NCBI GenBank assembly: GCA_030597485.1
Contig: JAUVRU010000119.1
Span: forward strand, 1 to 6,672
Origin: Anaerolineae bacterium
Lineage (GTDB): Bacteria; Chloroflexota; Anaerolineae; 4572-78; NAK82
Length of the DNA: 6,672 nucleotides
Reading direction: 5' to 3'
Shown here: positions 1 to 6,273 of the stretch, in pieces
Layout: each line of letters opens with the position of its first letter
Position numbering within the stretch: the first letter of the stretch is position 1
Translations under genes and position numbers: made by a program
The notes under the pieces: model-generated
Databases searched by the model: none
Told to the model about the DNA's origin: nothing
What the model saw: the letters and a program-made list of their open reading frames with translations, nothing else

Positions 1-648
1 GCCGGCATGTCCACGTCCGGAGCGCTCATCCAGTGGTTCCGCGATGAATTCGGGCAGGCGGAACGTGAGGCTGAGAGAGAATCGGGCGTCAGCGCCTACA
101 CATTGTTGGGCGATCAGGCCGCACAGATTCCTCCCGGCAGCAACAGACTGATTACCCTGCCGTACTTCAGCGGGGAGCGCACCCCGATCAACGACCCTCT
201 TGCGCGGGGGATGATCATGGGGCTGACGCTGACACATGGACGCGCCCACATTTACCGAAGCTGTCTCGAAGGCATCGGCTACGGGCTGCGTCACAACATC
301 GAGACAATGGCAAGCATTGGCGCGCTGCCCCGGCGGCTGGTGGCAGTGGGGGGTGGTCTCAAGAACCCGCTGTGGCTCCAGATATGCAGCGATGTCACCG
401 GGATGCCTCAGGAGATACCGGAAAGAACGGTCGGGGCAGCCTACGGGGATGCCTACCTGGCGGGCTATGCGGTCGGGCTGTTCACCGATTCCAGGGTGCT
501 CAAACAGGAATGGGTGAAGATCGTCAAGACCGTCGAACCGAACCGACAGGTCAAACCGGTCTACGACGAGCTCTACGACATCTACCATCACCTCTACCGG
601 AACACCCGTGAGGAGATGCACCGGCTGGCTCAAGAGCCCAAACGATAG
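1..648 (+). CDS. FGGY-family carbohydrate kinase, C-terminal part (5' end outside window)
   Basis: This is the C-terminal half of an FGGY-type sugar kinase (XylB/GlpK superfamily), which phosphorylates a sugar or polyol with ATP in the cytoplasm. The frame is open from base 1, so the ATG at 7 is probably internal: family members carry a similar stretch (GMSTSGALIQWFRD) mid-protein, and a full kinase is about 500 residues against 213 here. Visible family signs, numbered from that ATG, are the FSGERTP..DPLARG segment (about 54-68), an FGGY signature-like stretch (GMIMGLTLTHGRAHIYRSCLEG, about 68-89) and the ATP-site AVGGGLKNPLW motif (about 113-123). The substrate cannot be read from this half. 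The stop is TAG at 646-648, and the dehydrogenase gene starts 37 bases later on the same strand, suggesting one operon. The family is very likely right; xylulokinase versus another specificity is open. Confidence 0.9.
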   Translation, partial: AGMSTSGALIQWFRDEFGQAEREAERESGVSAYTLLGDQAAQIPPGSNRLITLPYFSGERTPINDPLARGMIMGLTLTHGRAHIYRSCLEGIGYGLRHNIETMASIGALPRRLVAVGGGLKNPLWLQICSDVTGMPQEIPERTVGAAYGDAYLAGYAVGLFTDSRVLKQEWVKIVKTVEPNRQVKPVYDELYDIYHHLYRNTREEMHRLAQEPKR

Positions 649-685
649 CGTTGTTTCGAGGACTGCTTCGAGAAAGGCGGACGCG

Positions 686-1735
686 ATGAAATCGAAATAC
701 GTCGTTTTTCCAAAAGCGCAGGATGTCGCCGTCTGGGAGGAGGAGATCGGGACTCCGGAGGAAGGCGAGATCCTGTGCAAAGCAGAGAAGTCTCTGATCA
801 GCATTGGCACAGAGCTGCACTGCTTGAACGGGGTGTTCGATCCGGGCACGAACTGGTTCGATTGGGTCAAGTACCCGTTCCGCCCTGGCTACAGCATGGT
901 CGGGCGCGTGATCGCCGTCGGCAAGGGCGTGCAGGAGATCAAGGAAGGCGACAGAGTTGCCAACTATGGCGTCCACCAGCAGTACTACAGAGCTCAGTTG
1001 CATGACGTCCAGAAACGTTATGACATCCCGGAAGGCATCGGCCCATACGTCGTGCCCGATGGTATCAGCAGTGAAGACGGCACGTGGCGAAGCCTGGCGT
1101 GTACCTGCCAGAGTGCGGTGCGCCGCGCGCAATTCGAGTTCGGCGAGTCAGTAGGGGTTGTGGGTCTGGGTATCCTCGGGCAACTGGTGACGCAATACCT
1201 TGCCGCCGCGGGCGCGCGCAAAATCATCGCGATCGACCCAATGCAGAGCCGACTGGACCTTGCCAGGAAGGGCGGCGCGACGCACACGCTCCAGATTGAT
1301 GTCAAGGACGCCGTAGACACGATCAGGGACATCACAGACGGCTGGATGCTGGATGTGGTCTTTGACGTCACAGGTCATCCCGCCACGCTGGCGCCAAGTA
1401 TCCAGCTGCTGCGAAAGCTGGGCCGTCTGGTGCTGCTGGGCGACACGCCGACCCCAACCAAGCAGTATCTGGGACCGGGTGTGGTGTTCAACTCGATTGC
1501 CATCCTGGGCATTCACGGTTATATGGTGCCGGAGCGGGCAACGCCGTTCACGCCCTGGACGGTTGAGCGCATGAGCGGCGTGTTCTTTGATTATCTTGCA
1601 GCTGGCAAGATGAACGTTGGCGAACTGGTCACGCACCGCTACTCGCCCCTGCAGGCGTCCGAAGTGTACCTTGGCCTGTTGAAGAGTCGGTCCACCGATG
1701 TAGGTGTGATCCTCGACTGGACGATGCTGGACTGA
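686..1735 (+). CDS. MDR-superfamily (zinc-type alcohol dehydrogenase-like) oxidoreductase
   Basis: This is a 349-residue medium-chain dehydrogenase/reductase. The Rossmann signature GLGILG (about 160-165) is followed by IIAIDPMQSR with an Asp at about 184, which favours NAD(H). The N-terminal catalytic domain has SLISIGTELHCLNG (about 36-49) and YPFRPGYSMVGRV (about 63-75). Classical zinc MDRs have a Cys before GTD and a GHE motif; here these read I-G-T-E and G-Y-S, so the usual catalytic zinc ligands are absent. This resembles the GTE-type MDRs (BchC-like and sugar-related branches). I chose the ATG at 686 because AAAGG (673-677) lies 8 bases upstream and the protein then begins in the usual family way; a longer frame from 608 would overlap the kinase. 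Following the kinase by 37 bases, it probably oxidises or reduces a polyol or sugar in the same pathway. The exact reaction is unknown. Confidence 0.88.
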   Translation: MKSKYVVFPKAQDVAVWEEEIGTPEEGEILCKAEKSLISIGTELHCLNGVFDPGTNWFDWVKYPFRPGYSMVGRVIAVGKGVQEIKEGDRVANYGVHQQYYRAQLHDVQKRYDIPEGIGPYVVPDGISSEDGTWRSLACTCQSAVRRAQFEFGESVGVVGLGILGQLVTQYLAAAGARKIIAIDPMQSRLDLARKGGATHTLQIDVKDAVDTIRDITDGWMLDVVFDVTGHPATLAPSIQLLRKLGRLVLLGDTPTPTKQYLGPGVVFNSIAILGIHGYMVPERATPFTPWTVERMSGVFFDYLAAGKMNVGELVTHRYSPLQASEVYLGLLKSRSTDVGVILDWTMLD

Positions 1736-1764
1736 GCCTGTAACCCGGTGCTAGCCACATAGTA

Positions 1765-1800
1765 GTGGGATGTTGCGAGCACCAACCGACGGCATCCCAC
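1765..1800 (+). terminator. Hairpin after the kinase-dehydrogenase pair, possible terminator
   Basis: GTGGGATG (1765-1772) and CATCCCAC (1793-1800) are perfect inverted repeats. The stem can extend by two G-U pairs and one G-C pair, leaving a 14-base loop. It sits 29 bases after the dehydrogenase stop, as expected for an operon end. No clear T tract follows (the next bases are GTCCCCTTCTCC), so it is not a classical intrinsic terminator; a role in Rho-dependent ending or mRNA 3'-end protection is equally possible. Confidence 0.45.
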
Positions 1801-1899
1801 GTCCCCTTCTCCTGCTCATACACAACTTCTGATTATGTCTCTTGGATTTGTTGTGCACGTGAGTGTGGAAAGGAGTCCACTATAAGGCGAGCAGCGGTA

Positions 1900-2256
1900 A
1901 TGATCGGCATCCTGTTCTCGGTGGCGCTGGTCGTAGTGATCGGCAACCGGATGAGCACTGACGCCATGGCGGTGGTGGTTGGTGTGGGCTGCGGGGTGCT
2001 GGCCAGCATTCCCACCAGCCTGTTGATGATCTAGGCGTTGCGGTATCGCCAGCAGGAGAGATCAGAGGGAAGAGATCAAGCACCACAGACTGGAGGGGCC
2101 AGATACTACCCTCCGGTGGCAGTGGTCAACCCGGGTACGGGTCACACGGGGTCACATCACGGGCTGCCCGGCCTGCCTCCCCCGCCACCCTATTCTCCAG
2201 AGGGGGATCTCATATCCGCCGGTCAGCGCACCTTTTGAGTGATGGGGGACCAATAG
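1900..2256 (+). pseudogene. Small two-helix membrane protein gene with two in-frame stop codons
   Basis: From ATG 1900 (AAGGCGAG at 1884-1891, 8 bases upstream) the frame encodes 44 residues forming two hydrophobic segments (MIGILFSVALVVVIG and MAVVVGVGCGVLASIPTSL), then meets TAG at 2032-2034. The same frame continues for 67 codons as ALRYRQQERSEGRD, a basic post-membrane linker, then YYPPVAVVNPG and a proline-rich LPGLPPPPPYSP. It then has RTF, TGA at 2236-2238, VMGDQ and TAG at 2254-2256. Two membrane segments, a charged linker, a YPPV..VNP stretch and an RxFxVxGD-like tail look like one continuous small protein of the kind I associate with Chloroflexota (from memory, no search). I therefore read it as one gene of about 118 codons broken by two stops. 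A functional 44-residue product, stop readthrough or sequencing errors are alternatives. No function is known to me. Confidence 0.5.
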
Positions 2257-2270
2257 CTGCCGGGCTGGCG

Positions 2271-2304
2271 TGGGCATTAGAGCGGATGGTAGATCCGCTA
2301 CCCA
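2271..2304. terminator. Hairpin between convergent genes, possible bidirectional terminator
   Basis: AGCGGAT (2281-2287) and ATCCGCT (2293-2299) form a perfect 7-bp stem with a 5-base loop. It is flanked by a second short pairing, TGGG (2271-2274) with CCCA (2301-2304), across a small internal loop. It lies between the end of the broken small gene on + and the stop of the regulator gene on -, where a shared terminator is expected. Neither strand has a T tract after it, so the assignment is tentative. Confidence 0.4.
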
Positions 2305-2330
2305 TTGTCCCCCGAATCTGGGAGGCCCCT

Positions 2331-3011
2331 TCACTCAGCAGAGGCACCACCCTCGTCAATTGCCTGGAAGAAGTAACCCTCACCGCGCACAGTGATGATG
2401 CGTCTTGGCCTGTGGTGGGTCTCTTCTACCTTCCGCCGCAGCCAGTGGATATGGACCTCCAGGGTGCGGGTATCACCGAGGTACTCGGTCTCCCACACCT
2501 CCTTCATAATCTTGCTGCGACTCAGTATCTCACCAGAGTGCTCCATCAAGAGCCCCAGGAGTTGCATCTCTTTGGGTCTGACATGCGAGACAATGTCACT
2601 CCGTCTGACACTGCGTTTGAGTCTGTCGAGACAGACGTCTCCCGCCCGAACAAAACGATCGGCCTGGGTTCCGATAGCCTTCTTGATGCGGTAGGAAAGC
2701 TGACGTGGAGTGAAGGGAAACGACAGATACGCATCGGCTGGGAAGCGACTGTGTGCCGCATCGTCCCAGACAATCAGGCGGGGAAAATCAAGGCGAGTGC
2801 CGTCCAGGTCCAAACACATCTCACCAACGTCTGAAAGGCCACCACAGGTGTTGGCAACGACCAGGTTCGGCCATTCGGCTTTGGCGACAGAGCTGGCCAG
2901 GAGGGGGTCAGCTATCGTCATCACATCGAGGCCTTGGCTCAACAAGGCTTGCTTGACCGACGCCTCTTGATCGATGCTATCACTCTCGACAAGCAGCGCC
3001 TTCATCGCCAT
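2331..3011 (-). CDS. OmpR/PhoB-family regulator with degenerate receiver domain
   Basis: This 226-residue protein has the layout of an OmpR/PhoB response regulator: an N-terminal receiver (about 3-113) and a C-terminal winged helix (about 125-215) with RPKEMQLLGLLMEHSGEILS, TRTLEVHIHWLRRKVE and the end motif IITVRGEGYFF. The DNA-binding half looks intact. The receiver does not: the phosphoacceptor Asp is Asn54 (LVVAN for the usual LVVLD), the conserved Thr/Ser is Trp82, the conserved Lys is Phe98 (YLSFPF for YLxKPF), and the acidic pocket is only E9-S-D11. It therefore probably works without phosphorylation. No histidine kinase is adjacent. The start is ATG 3011 with AAGGGG about 9 bases upstream; ATG 3005 is a near alternative. 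It has its own promoter at 3078-3106. Targets are unknown; autoregulation is possible. Confidence 0.88.
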   Translation of the reverse strand: MAMKALLVESDSIDQEASVKQALLSQGLDVMTIADPLLASSVAKAEWPNLVVANTCGGLSDVGEMCLDLDGTRLDFPRLIVWDDAAHSRFPADAYLSFPFTPRQLSYRIKKAIGTQADRFVRAGDVCLDRLKRSVRRSDIVSHVRPKEMQLLGLLMEHSGEILSRSKIMKEVWETEYLGDTRTLEVHIHWLRRKVEETHHRPRRIITVRGEGYFFQAIDEGGASAE

Positions 3012-3077
3012 ATCCCCATCCCCTTCAGTCCAAATAGTCGGCTCAAACCACAGCCGCTCTATCCCGCCGCATCATAC

Positions 3078-3106
3078 ATTATACCTCATTGCCCCGGCTC
3101 TGGCAA
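3078..3106 (-). promoter_or_regulatory. Sigma70-type promoter for the regulator gene
   Basis: On the - strand, TTGCCA (3106-3101) and TATAAT (3083-3078) are separated by exactly 17 bases. That is five of six matches at -35 and a perfect -10. The predicted transcript start near 3071 gives a leader of about 60 bases before ATG 3011. The rest of the 280-base gap between the regulator and trmI (3012-3291) holds no credible gene. Confidence 0.75.
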
Positions 3107-3278
3107 CAAAGGCAATCCCCGGGCCGCTGATGCGCTTACGGAGAATCTGTCGCCAAAGCTGCGACGCGTGCACACCAGCCCTTGCGTTGCCTCTACAAAT
3201 CAGACACAACTTCTTGGGCGACGTGTTTAGGCTGGGGCCTCTGGCATGTCTGGCTGGCAGCACCATCCAACTGCTGCG

Positions 3279-3298
3279 GCTCAAACGTCGCTCAAACG
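3279..3298. repeat. Tandem 9-bp direct repeat, 11-bp period (PhoB-box-like spacing)
   Basis: GCTCAAACG occurs at 3279-3287 and again at 3290-3298, an 11-base start-to-start distance. OmpR/PhoB-family regulators bind direct repeats of 10-11 bp period, so this could be an operator for the adjacent regulator. A third partial copy, GCTCAAAC, lies at 3041-3048 inside the predicted leader of the regulator mRNA. The second copy overlaps the last codons and stop of trmI. The same 8-mer also occurs once inside the kinase gene (498-505), so chance cannot be excluded. Confidence 0.4.
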
Positions 3299-4089
3299 GA
3301 ATCGTCGGATGGCTCCGCAAGCATGACCACCTTGCGGGCAAATACAAGATAACCGGTGTGCCCCACCATGGTATCAGCGGGGCGCAGGCGCTCCGACACC
3401 GGCTTGTATTGGCGCAACAGCAATTCCTCGACCTCAATGTCGCCAAACCCGTGATGTTCCAGGCCGGCGAGGAGCCGACTGACCTGGTTCGTCGTGGGTA
3501 TCAAGGAGCCAAAGAAGCCACCCGCCTTCAGAGACTGACTGGCCTGGTCAAGGTATTCCCACGGGGTACGCACATCCAGGAAGAGCGCATCCACATCCTG
3601 TTCGTCAAAGCCCCCTGCAATGTCATGTACCTTGAACTCGACCCAGTCTTCAAGGCCAACCTCCCGGATGTTGCGCGCGGCATTGCGCTGCATTTCGGGC
3701 CGAATCTCGTAAGAGAAGACCCGCCCGTGAGGGGCAACAGCCCGGGCCAGCGCAAGCGTCAGTCCGCCGCTGCCACTGCCGGCCTCAATCACTTGTTGTC
3801 CACCGTGGACGTTCATCTTGAGCAGAATGTAGCCGGATTCCTTGGGATAGATGATCTGGCCTTGGCGACGCACATTCAGAATCAGATCATGGGTTGACGG
3901 CTCCAAAACCAGAAACTGTTTGTCCAGGTGCGACACCAGCCGACGCCCCATAGGCTTGCCGATTATCGCATCGTGGGATATCACCCCCACGTGAGTATGC
4001 AGGGTAGCGCCATCCTCAAGCCGAATGATGAACCGCTTGCCCCTGGGACCAATCAGTAGCACCAGGTCTGATTCTCTTGCCACCGTCAT
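3292..4089 (-). CDS. trmI: tRNA (adenine-58-N1)-methyltransferase TrmI
   Basis: This 265-residue S-adenosylmethionine-dependent enzyme methylates N1 of adenine 58 in the tRNA T-loop, a modification that stabilises tRNA. The length fits bacterial TrmI (about 255-280). Visible features are a small N-terminal beta domain with RGKRFIIRLEDG (about 16-27), the IYPKE motif (80-84), SAM-binding motif I VIEAGSGSGGLTLALA (about 100-115), the acidic residue at the end of strand 2 in FSYEIRPEM (E128), the DALFLDVRTPWEYL catalytic-site segment (about 167-180), a LIPTTNQV motif, and the C-terminal GHTGYLVFARK strand. The start ATG overlaps the stop of the upstream gene as ATGA (4089-4086), implying translational coupling. 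It is the last gene of the three-gene unit driven from about 5111-5138. The family is clear. Confidence 0.95.
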   Translation of the reverse strand: MTVARESDLVLLIGPRGKRFIIRLEDGATLHTHVGVISHDAIIGKPMGRRLVSHLDKQFLVLEPSTHDLILNVRRQGQIIYPKESGYILLKMNVHGGQQVIEAGSGSGGLTLALARAVAPHGRVFSYEIRPEMQRNAARNIREVGLEDWVEFKVHDIAGGFDEQDVDALFLDVRTPWEYLDQASQSLKAGGFFGSLIPTTNQVSRLLAGLEHHGFGDIEVEELLLRQYKPVSERLRPADTMVGHTGYLVFARKVVMLAEPSDDSV

Positions 4090-4769
4090 TGAGTGTCGTC
4101 TCCGTCACCGGCGTGTGTCAGTCTCGACAGGCTCAGCAGCAAACGTGCCAGTTCCTTTGATTGTGTCCCATCCAGTTCTGGTACCGGCATGCTGACCAGC
4201 AGGTGCGGTGCATCATGCCGTACGGCGACCCGCCAGGGCGTGAACGGGCTCCTGGCCGTCTCCTTCGCCATCGCCTCAACCCGGGCCAGAGGGGTCTCAG
4301 TAGACCAGTATAGCCGCCGACCATCCGGCAGGTCGTCCACCGGCCAGCCCAGGTCTTGCGCTTGCGATTCCCCTCGCTGGCCCAGCTCGCTGGACGGGTC
4401 AAGGATTTCCACCTCCAAGACCGGTGGGCGACGGAAGGAAACGTGAAAGACCACCAGGTCACGGCGACGACGCACTCGTTCCCACAGCCATGTGGGCAGC
4501 ACCTCACGCGACGTGAGCACCACAGTGACCGTAACAGTCGAAAACGGATTTCCGGCGTGGATGACCTTAATGCGAAAGGTACTGCGGCTCAGGCGCTGGA
4601 CGAACGGGGTTCCTCCCAGCGACCGCAGCCCGGGCTCCAGCCAGGCACTAATGCGCTGAGCGCGACGGTCATTGACCCAACGACCAAACAGATACCCCAA
4701 CATCATCACGGTGGCGATGATGATGAGAAAGAGTGTAAACGGATCATCAAAGCTGAGTGGCGCGAACAA
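4086..4769 (-). CDS. Membrane-anchored protein of unknown function, upstream of trmI
   Basis: I do not recognise this 227-residue protein. It has one N-terminal membrane helix (about residues 11-29, FTLFLIIIATVMMLGYLFG) followed by a basic stretch (RWVNDRRAQR), so the C-terminal 195 residues probably face the cytoplasm. The remainder is soluble, with alternating beta-like segments (STVTVTVVLTSREV, DLVVFHVSF) and an arginine cluster near 98-103 (RVRRRR). The start is TTG at 4769, supported by a perfect AGGAGG (4783-4778) with 8-base spacing. An ATG at 4795 is in another frame and leads to a short dead-end peptide. It overlaps trmI by four bases (ATGA) and so is co-translated with it. A link to tRNA or RNA handling is suggested only by position. 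Confidence 0.8.
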   Translation of the reverse strand: MFAPLSFDDPFTLFLIIIATVMMLGYLFGRWVNDRRAQRISAWLEPGLRSLGGTPFVQRLSRSTFRIKVIHAGNPFSTVTVTVVLTSREVLPTWLWERVRRRRDLVVFHVSFRRPPVLEVEILDPSSELGQRGESQAQDLGWPVDDLPDGRRLYWSTETPLARVEAMAKETARSPFTPWRVAVRHDAPHLLVSMPVPELDGTQSKELARLLLSLSRLTHAGDGDDTQ

Positions 4770-4777
4770 GGCCAGAG

Positions 4778-4783
4778 CCTCCT
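4778..4783 (-). promoter_or_regulatory. Perfect Shine-Dalgarno site deciding a TTG start
   Basis: AGGAGG on the - strand lies 8 bases before TTG 4769 and matches the 16S rRNA anti-SD fully. No in-frame ATG is better placed, so it fixes the rare TTG start of the membrane-anchored protein. Confidence 0.75.
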
Positions 4784-4912
4784 GATCAGGATCATCTTGG
4801 AACGCAAGGGATATGAGGTGACGGGAGCGATTGGCGGCCGCGGAGAGTTTGACGCCGTGAATGAATGGTGGCAGACTATGCTATGAGAGGTAGTGTAGCC
4901 ATCACCCTTTGC

Positions 4913-5056
4913 TCAACCGGCAGGGGAAAGCACGCTAAACAAGAATGCGAGCACCATGCTGAGGATAATCAGCATGCTGATCACGTAGAGCAAGATCTGC
5001 CTTGCCGAATAGCGACGTTTCGAGGACGATTTTTTCGGGCGTGGTTTCCGTGCCAT
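4913..5056 (-). CDS. 47-residue single-helix membrane protein, basic N-terminus
   Basis: This small gene starts at ATG 5056 and stops with TGA at 4915-4913. The product begins with a strongly basic, serine-rich segment (MARKPRPKKSSSKRR, residues 1-15), then one hydrophobic helix of about 23 residues (from about I21 to L43, ILLYVISMLIILSMVLAFLF at 21-40) and ends SPAG. The positive-inside rule puts the N-terminus in the cytoplasm. GGGAG (5068-5064) sits 7 bases before the ATG, and a good promoter lies about 55 bases upstream, so expression is well supported despite the size. It is the first gene of the unit with the unknown membrane protein (143-base gap) and trmI. Similar basic one-helix proteins occur in Chloroflexota as I recall; the function is unknown. 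Confidence 0.75.
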   Translation of the reverse strand: MARKPRPKKSSSKRRYSARQILLYVISMLIILSMVLAFLFSVLSPAG

Positions 5057-5110
5057 TACGCTACTCCCAACACATGCGAGCCCCCAACCGGACCTTGGTC
5101 AACGATGAGG

Positions 5111-5138
5111 ATTATACCACCTGCAGGGACATACTCAA
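5111..5138 (-). promoter_or_regulatory. Sigma70-type promoter for the trmI-containing unit
   Basis: On the - strand, TTGAGT (5138-5133) and a perfect TATAAT (5116-5111) are 16 bases apart. The predicted start near 5104 gives a leader of about 48 bases to ATG 5056. It lies in the gap between the DUF2877 gene and the 47-residue protein, so it marks a separate transcription unit. Confidence 0.7.
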
Positions 5139-5177
5139 AATAGCGGCCCGACGATTGGCCTCAATACATCCGGAAGG

Positions 5178-6077
5178 TCAGCACGTCACTGCCACTGCCA
5201 TGCCGGTCAGCGCATCGGTCCCAGACGACGCCCCCCACCCCAGCACGCGTGAGACACACTCGGCCTCCGGCGGGTCGCCGACGAAGATGCAGTCGGCCAC
5301 CGCCACCAATCGCTCATCCGCCTCTCCCAGGGCAGCGCACTCGATCATGTTCGCGCTCAACGTGGTTGTCCTCTGATAGGCAGCACCAGTCACCTCCTGA
5401 TTGAGTCGCCGTAACCCACTATGCGACCACGACCCGACCCGCCACCGGTTAAGCACAAGCAGCAACCCTATTATGAAGTCGTCGCCGGACGGTGTCAAAC
5501 CTCGCCCCACTCCCAGCAGACCGGAAAGCCCGTCCACCACTGCAGACACGTCCCTCTCCCACAATGCCCGTCGCACCAGAAGCACACTCTGGAGCACCGT
5601 TTCCTGATCCCAATGGATGTCGCCAGGCTCGGGCAGCCCCAGCAGATGCGGCAACAGGGCGCTGAACCCCACATCCCTCCTGCGACCCACGGCTTCTCGG
5701 GCCAGATAGTCCAATGTGCCCAGCTGCTCCGGCACCGGCCGGGGTGCACTGCTCACAGGAGCCGGCTGCCAGACAGCCCCCTGCTGGGCTAGAATCGACA
5801 CTCCGATGGCAGGAAACATCAACCTGCCCGACGATATCCCCGCCGACGAGCCCGGCTGAGTCAGCCGCAGTTGATCCGGCGGTTCAGCGAACGTGACGGT
5901 GAGGGGACCCCGATAGGCATCAAACGAACAAAAAATGACCCACCCCGAGGCGGATCGGACGAAGACACCTTGCGACGTGGTGCCTATCACAGCCGCCGTC
6001 TGGTCTTCGGCCAACACCTCGAAGGCGACACGCCCGACGCACTCCGCCTGAATCTCAGCCAACCATCCGCTCATCAC
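5178..6077 (-). CDS. DUF2877 protein, AllH/YlbF-like
   Basis: This protein of about 299 residues carries the DUF2877 signatures: GVGRGLTPSGDDFIIGLL (about 189-206), TTTLSANMIECAALGEADER (about 237-256) and GASSGTDALTGM (about 282-293). E. coli YlbF (AllH, about 271 residues) belongs to this family and is reported to act with FdrA (AllF) and YlbE (AllG) as an oxamate carbamoyltransferase in allantoin breakdown. Here neither partner is in the window, so the reaction is an inference from family. The frame begins GTG (6077) then ATG (6074); neither has a clear ribosome site, because a strong hairpin ends 18 bases upstream. It lies 196 bases downstream of an ABC permease gene on the same strand, which fits uptake plus catabolism of a nitrogenous compound. 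Confidence 0.85.
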   Translation of the reverse strand: MMSGWLAEIQAECVGRVAFEVLAEDQTAAVIGTTSQGVFVRSASGWVIFCSFDAYRGPLTVTFAEPPDQLRLTQPGSSAGISSGRLMFPAIGVSILAQQGAVWQPAPVSSAPRPVPEQLGTLDYLAREAVGRRRDVGFSALLPHLLGLPEPGDIHWDQETVLQSVLLVRRALWERDVSAVVDGLSGLLGVGRGLTPSGDDFIIGLLLVLNRWRVGSWSHSGLRRLNQEVTGAAYQRTTTLSANMIECAALGEADERLVAVADCIFVGDPPEAECVSRVLGWGASSGTDALTGMAVAVTC

Positions 6078-6094
6078 GAATCAACAGAAACGAC

Positions 6095-6135
6095 GAGTCA
6101 GCGAGACAAGGACAAAACGTCCCGCCCGCTGACTC
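6095..6135 (-). terminator. Strong inverted repeat before the DUF2877 gene (terminator, attenuator or operator)
   Basis: GAGTCAGCG (6095-6103) and CGCTGACTC (6127-6135) form a perfect 9-bp stem. Inside the 23-base loop a second small stem, GGAC (6110-6113) with GTCC (6119-6122), can form. Read on the - strand, the hairpin is followed by a moderately T-rich stretch (GTCGTTTCTGTTGATT) and then by the GTG/ATG start of the DUF2877 gene. It could end the transporter transcript, act as an attenuator in the DUF2877 leader, or be a palindromic protein site. The rest of the 196-base gap shows no clear gene or promoter. Confidence 0.5.
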
Positions 6136-6273
6136 ATTTCATCACTTTCGGCGTCGACATCAGCCACATAGGCTTGCCCGGCCACGGACGGTAGTGGCCC
6201 AACATCGCCCATCCTCGCCGACGCCAAGACGGCCGGCACCGCCAGGAAGAAACGCGAAGACGCCCCACCCCAC

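Noticed and set aside
608..685. Longer N-terminus of the dehydrogenase from ATG 608
   Set aside because: It would overlap the kinase by 41 bases and add an atypical 26-residue head; ATG 686 has a good ribosome site and a family-like start.
551..1132. 193-codon open frame on - opposite the kinase and dehydrogenase
   Set aside because: It is antisense to two genes with clear family motifs and has no motif of its own.
1881..1886. TATAAG as a -10 box for the broken small gene
   Set aside because: No matching -35 lies 15-19 bases upstream, and the implied transcript start leaves almost no leader.
2133..2155. Short direct repeat GGTCACA in 2133-2155
   Set aside because: It lies within the reading frame of the broken gene and encodes part of its Gly/His/Thr-rich segment; two 7-base copies are not significant.
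2235..2834. 199-codon open frame on + opposite the regulator gene
   Set aside because: It is a mirror of the well-supported winged-helix regulator on the - strand.
2974..3897. 307-codon open frame on + overlapping trmI
   Set aside because: It is antisense to trmI, whose family motifs are unambiguous; the + translation shows no recognisable domain and starts inside the regulator gene.
4356..4886. 176-codon open frame on + opposite the 227-residue membrane protein
   Set aside because: The - strand gene has a perfect AGGAGG, a membrane helix and ATGA coupling with trmI; the + frame has none of these.
5140..5175. GGCC...GGCC followed by TATTTT as a terminator after the DUF2877 gene
   Set aside because: The stem is only 4 bp with an 8-base loop and a weak T tract, and it abuts the promoter region of the next unit.
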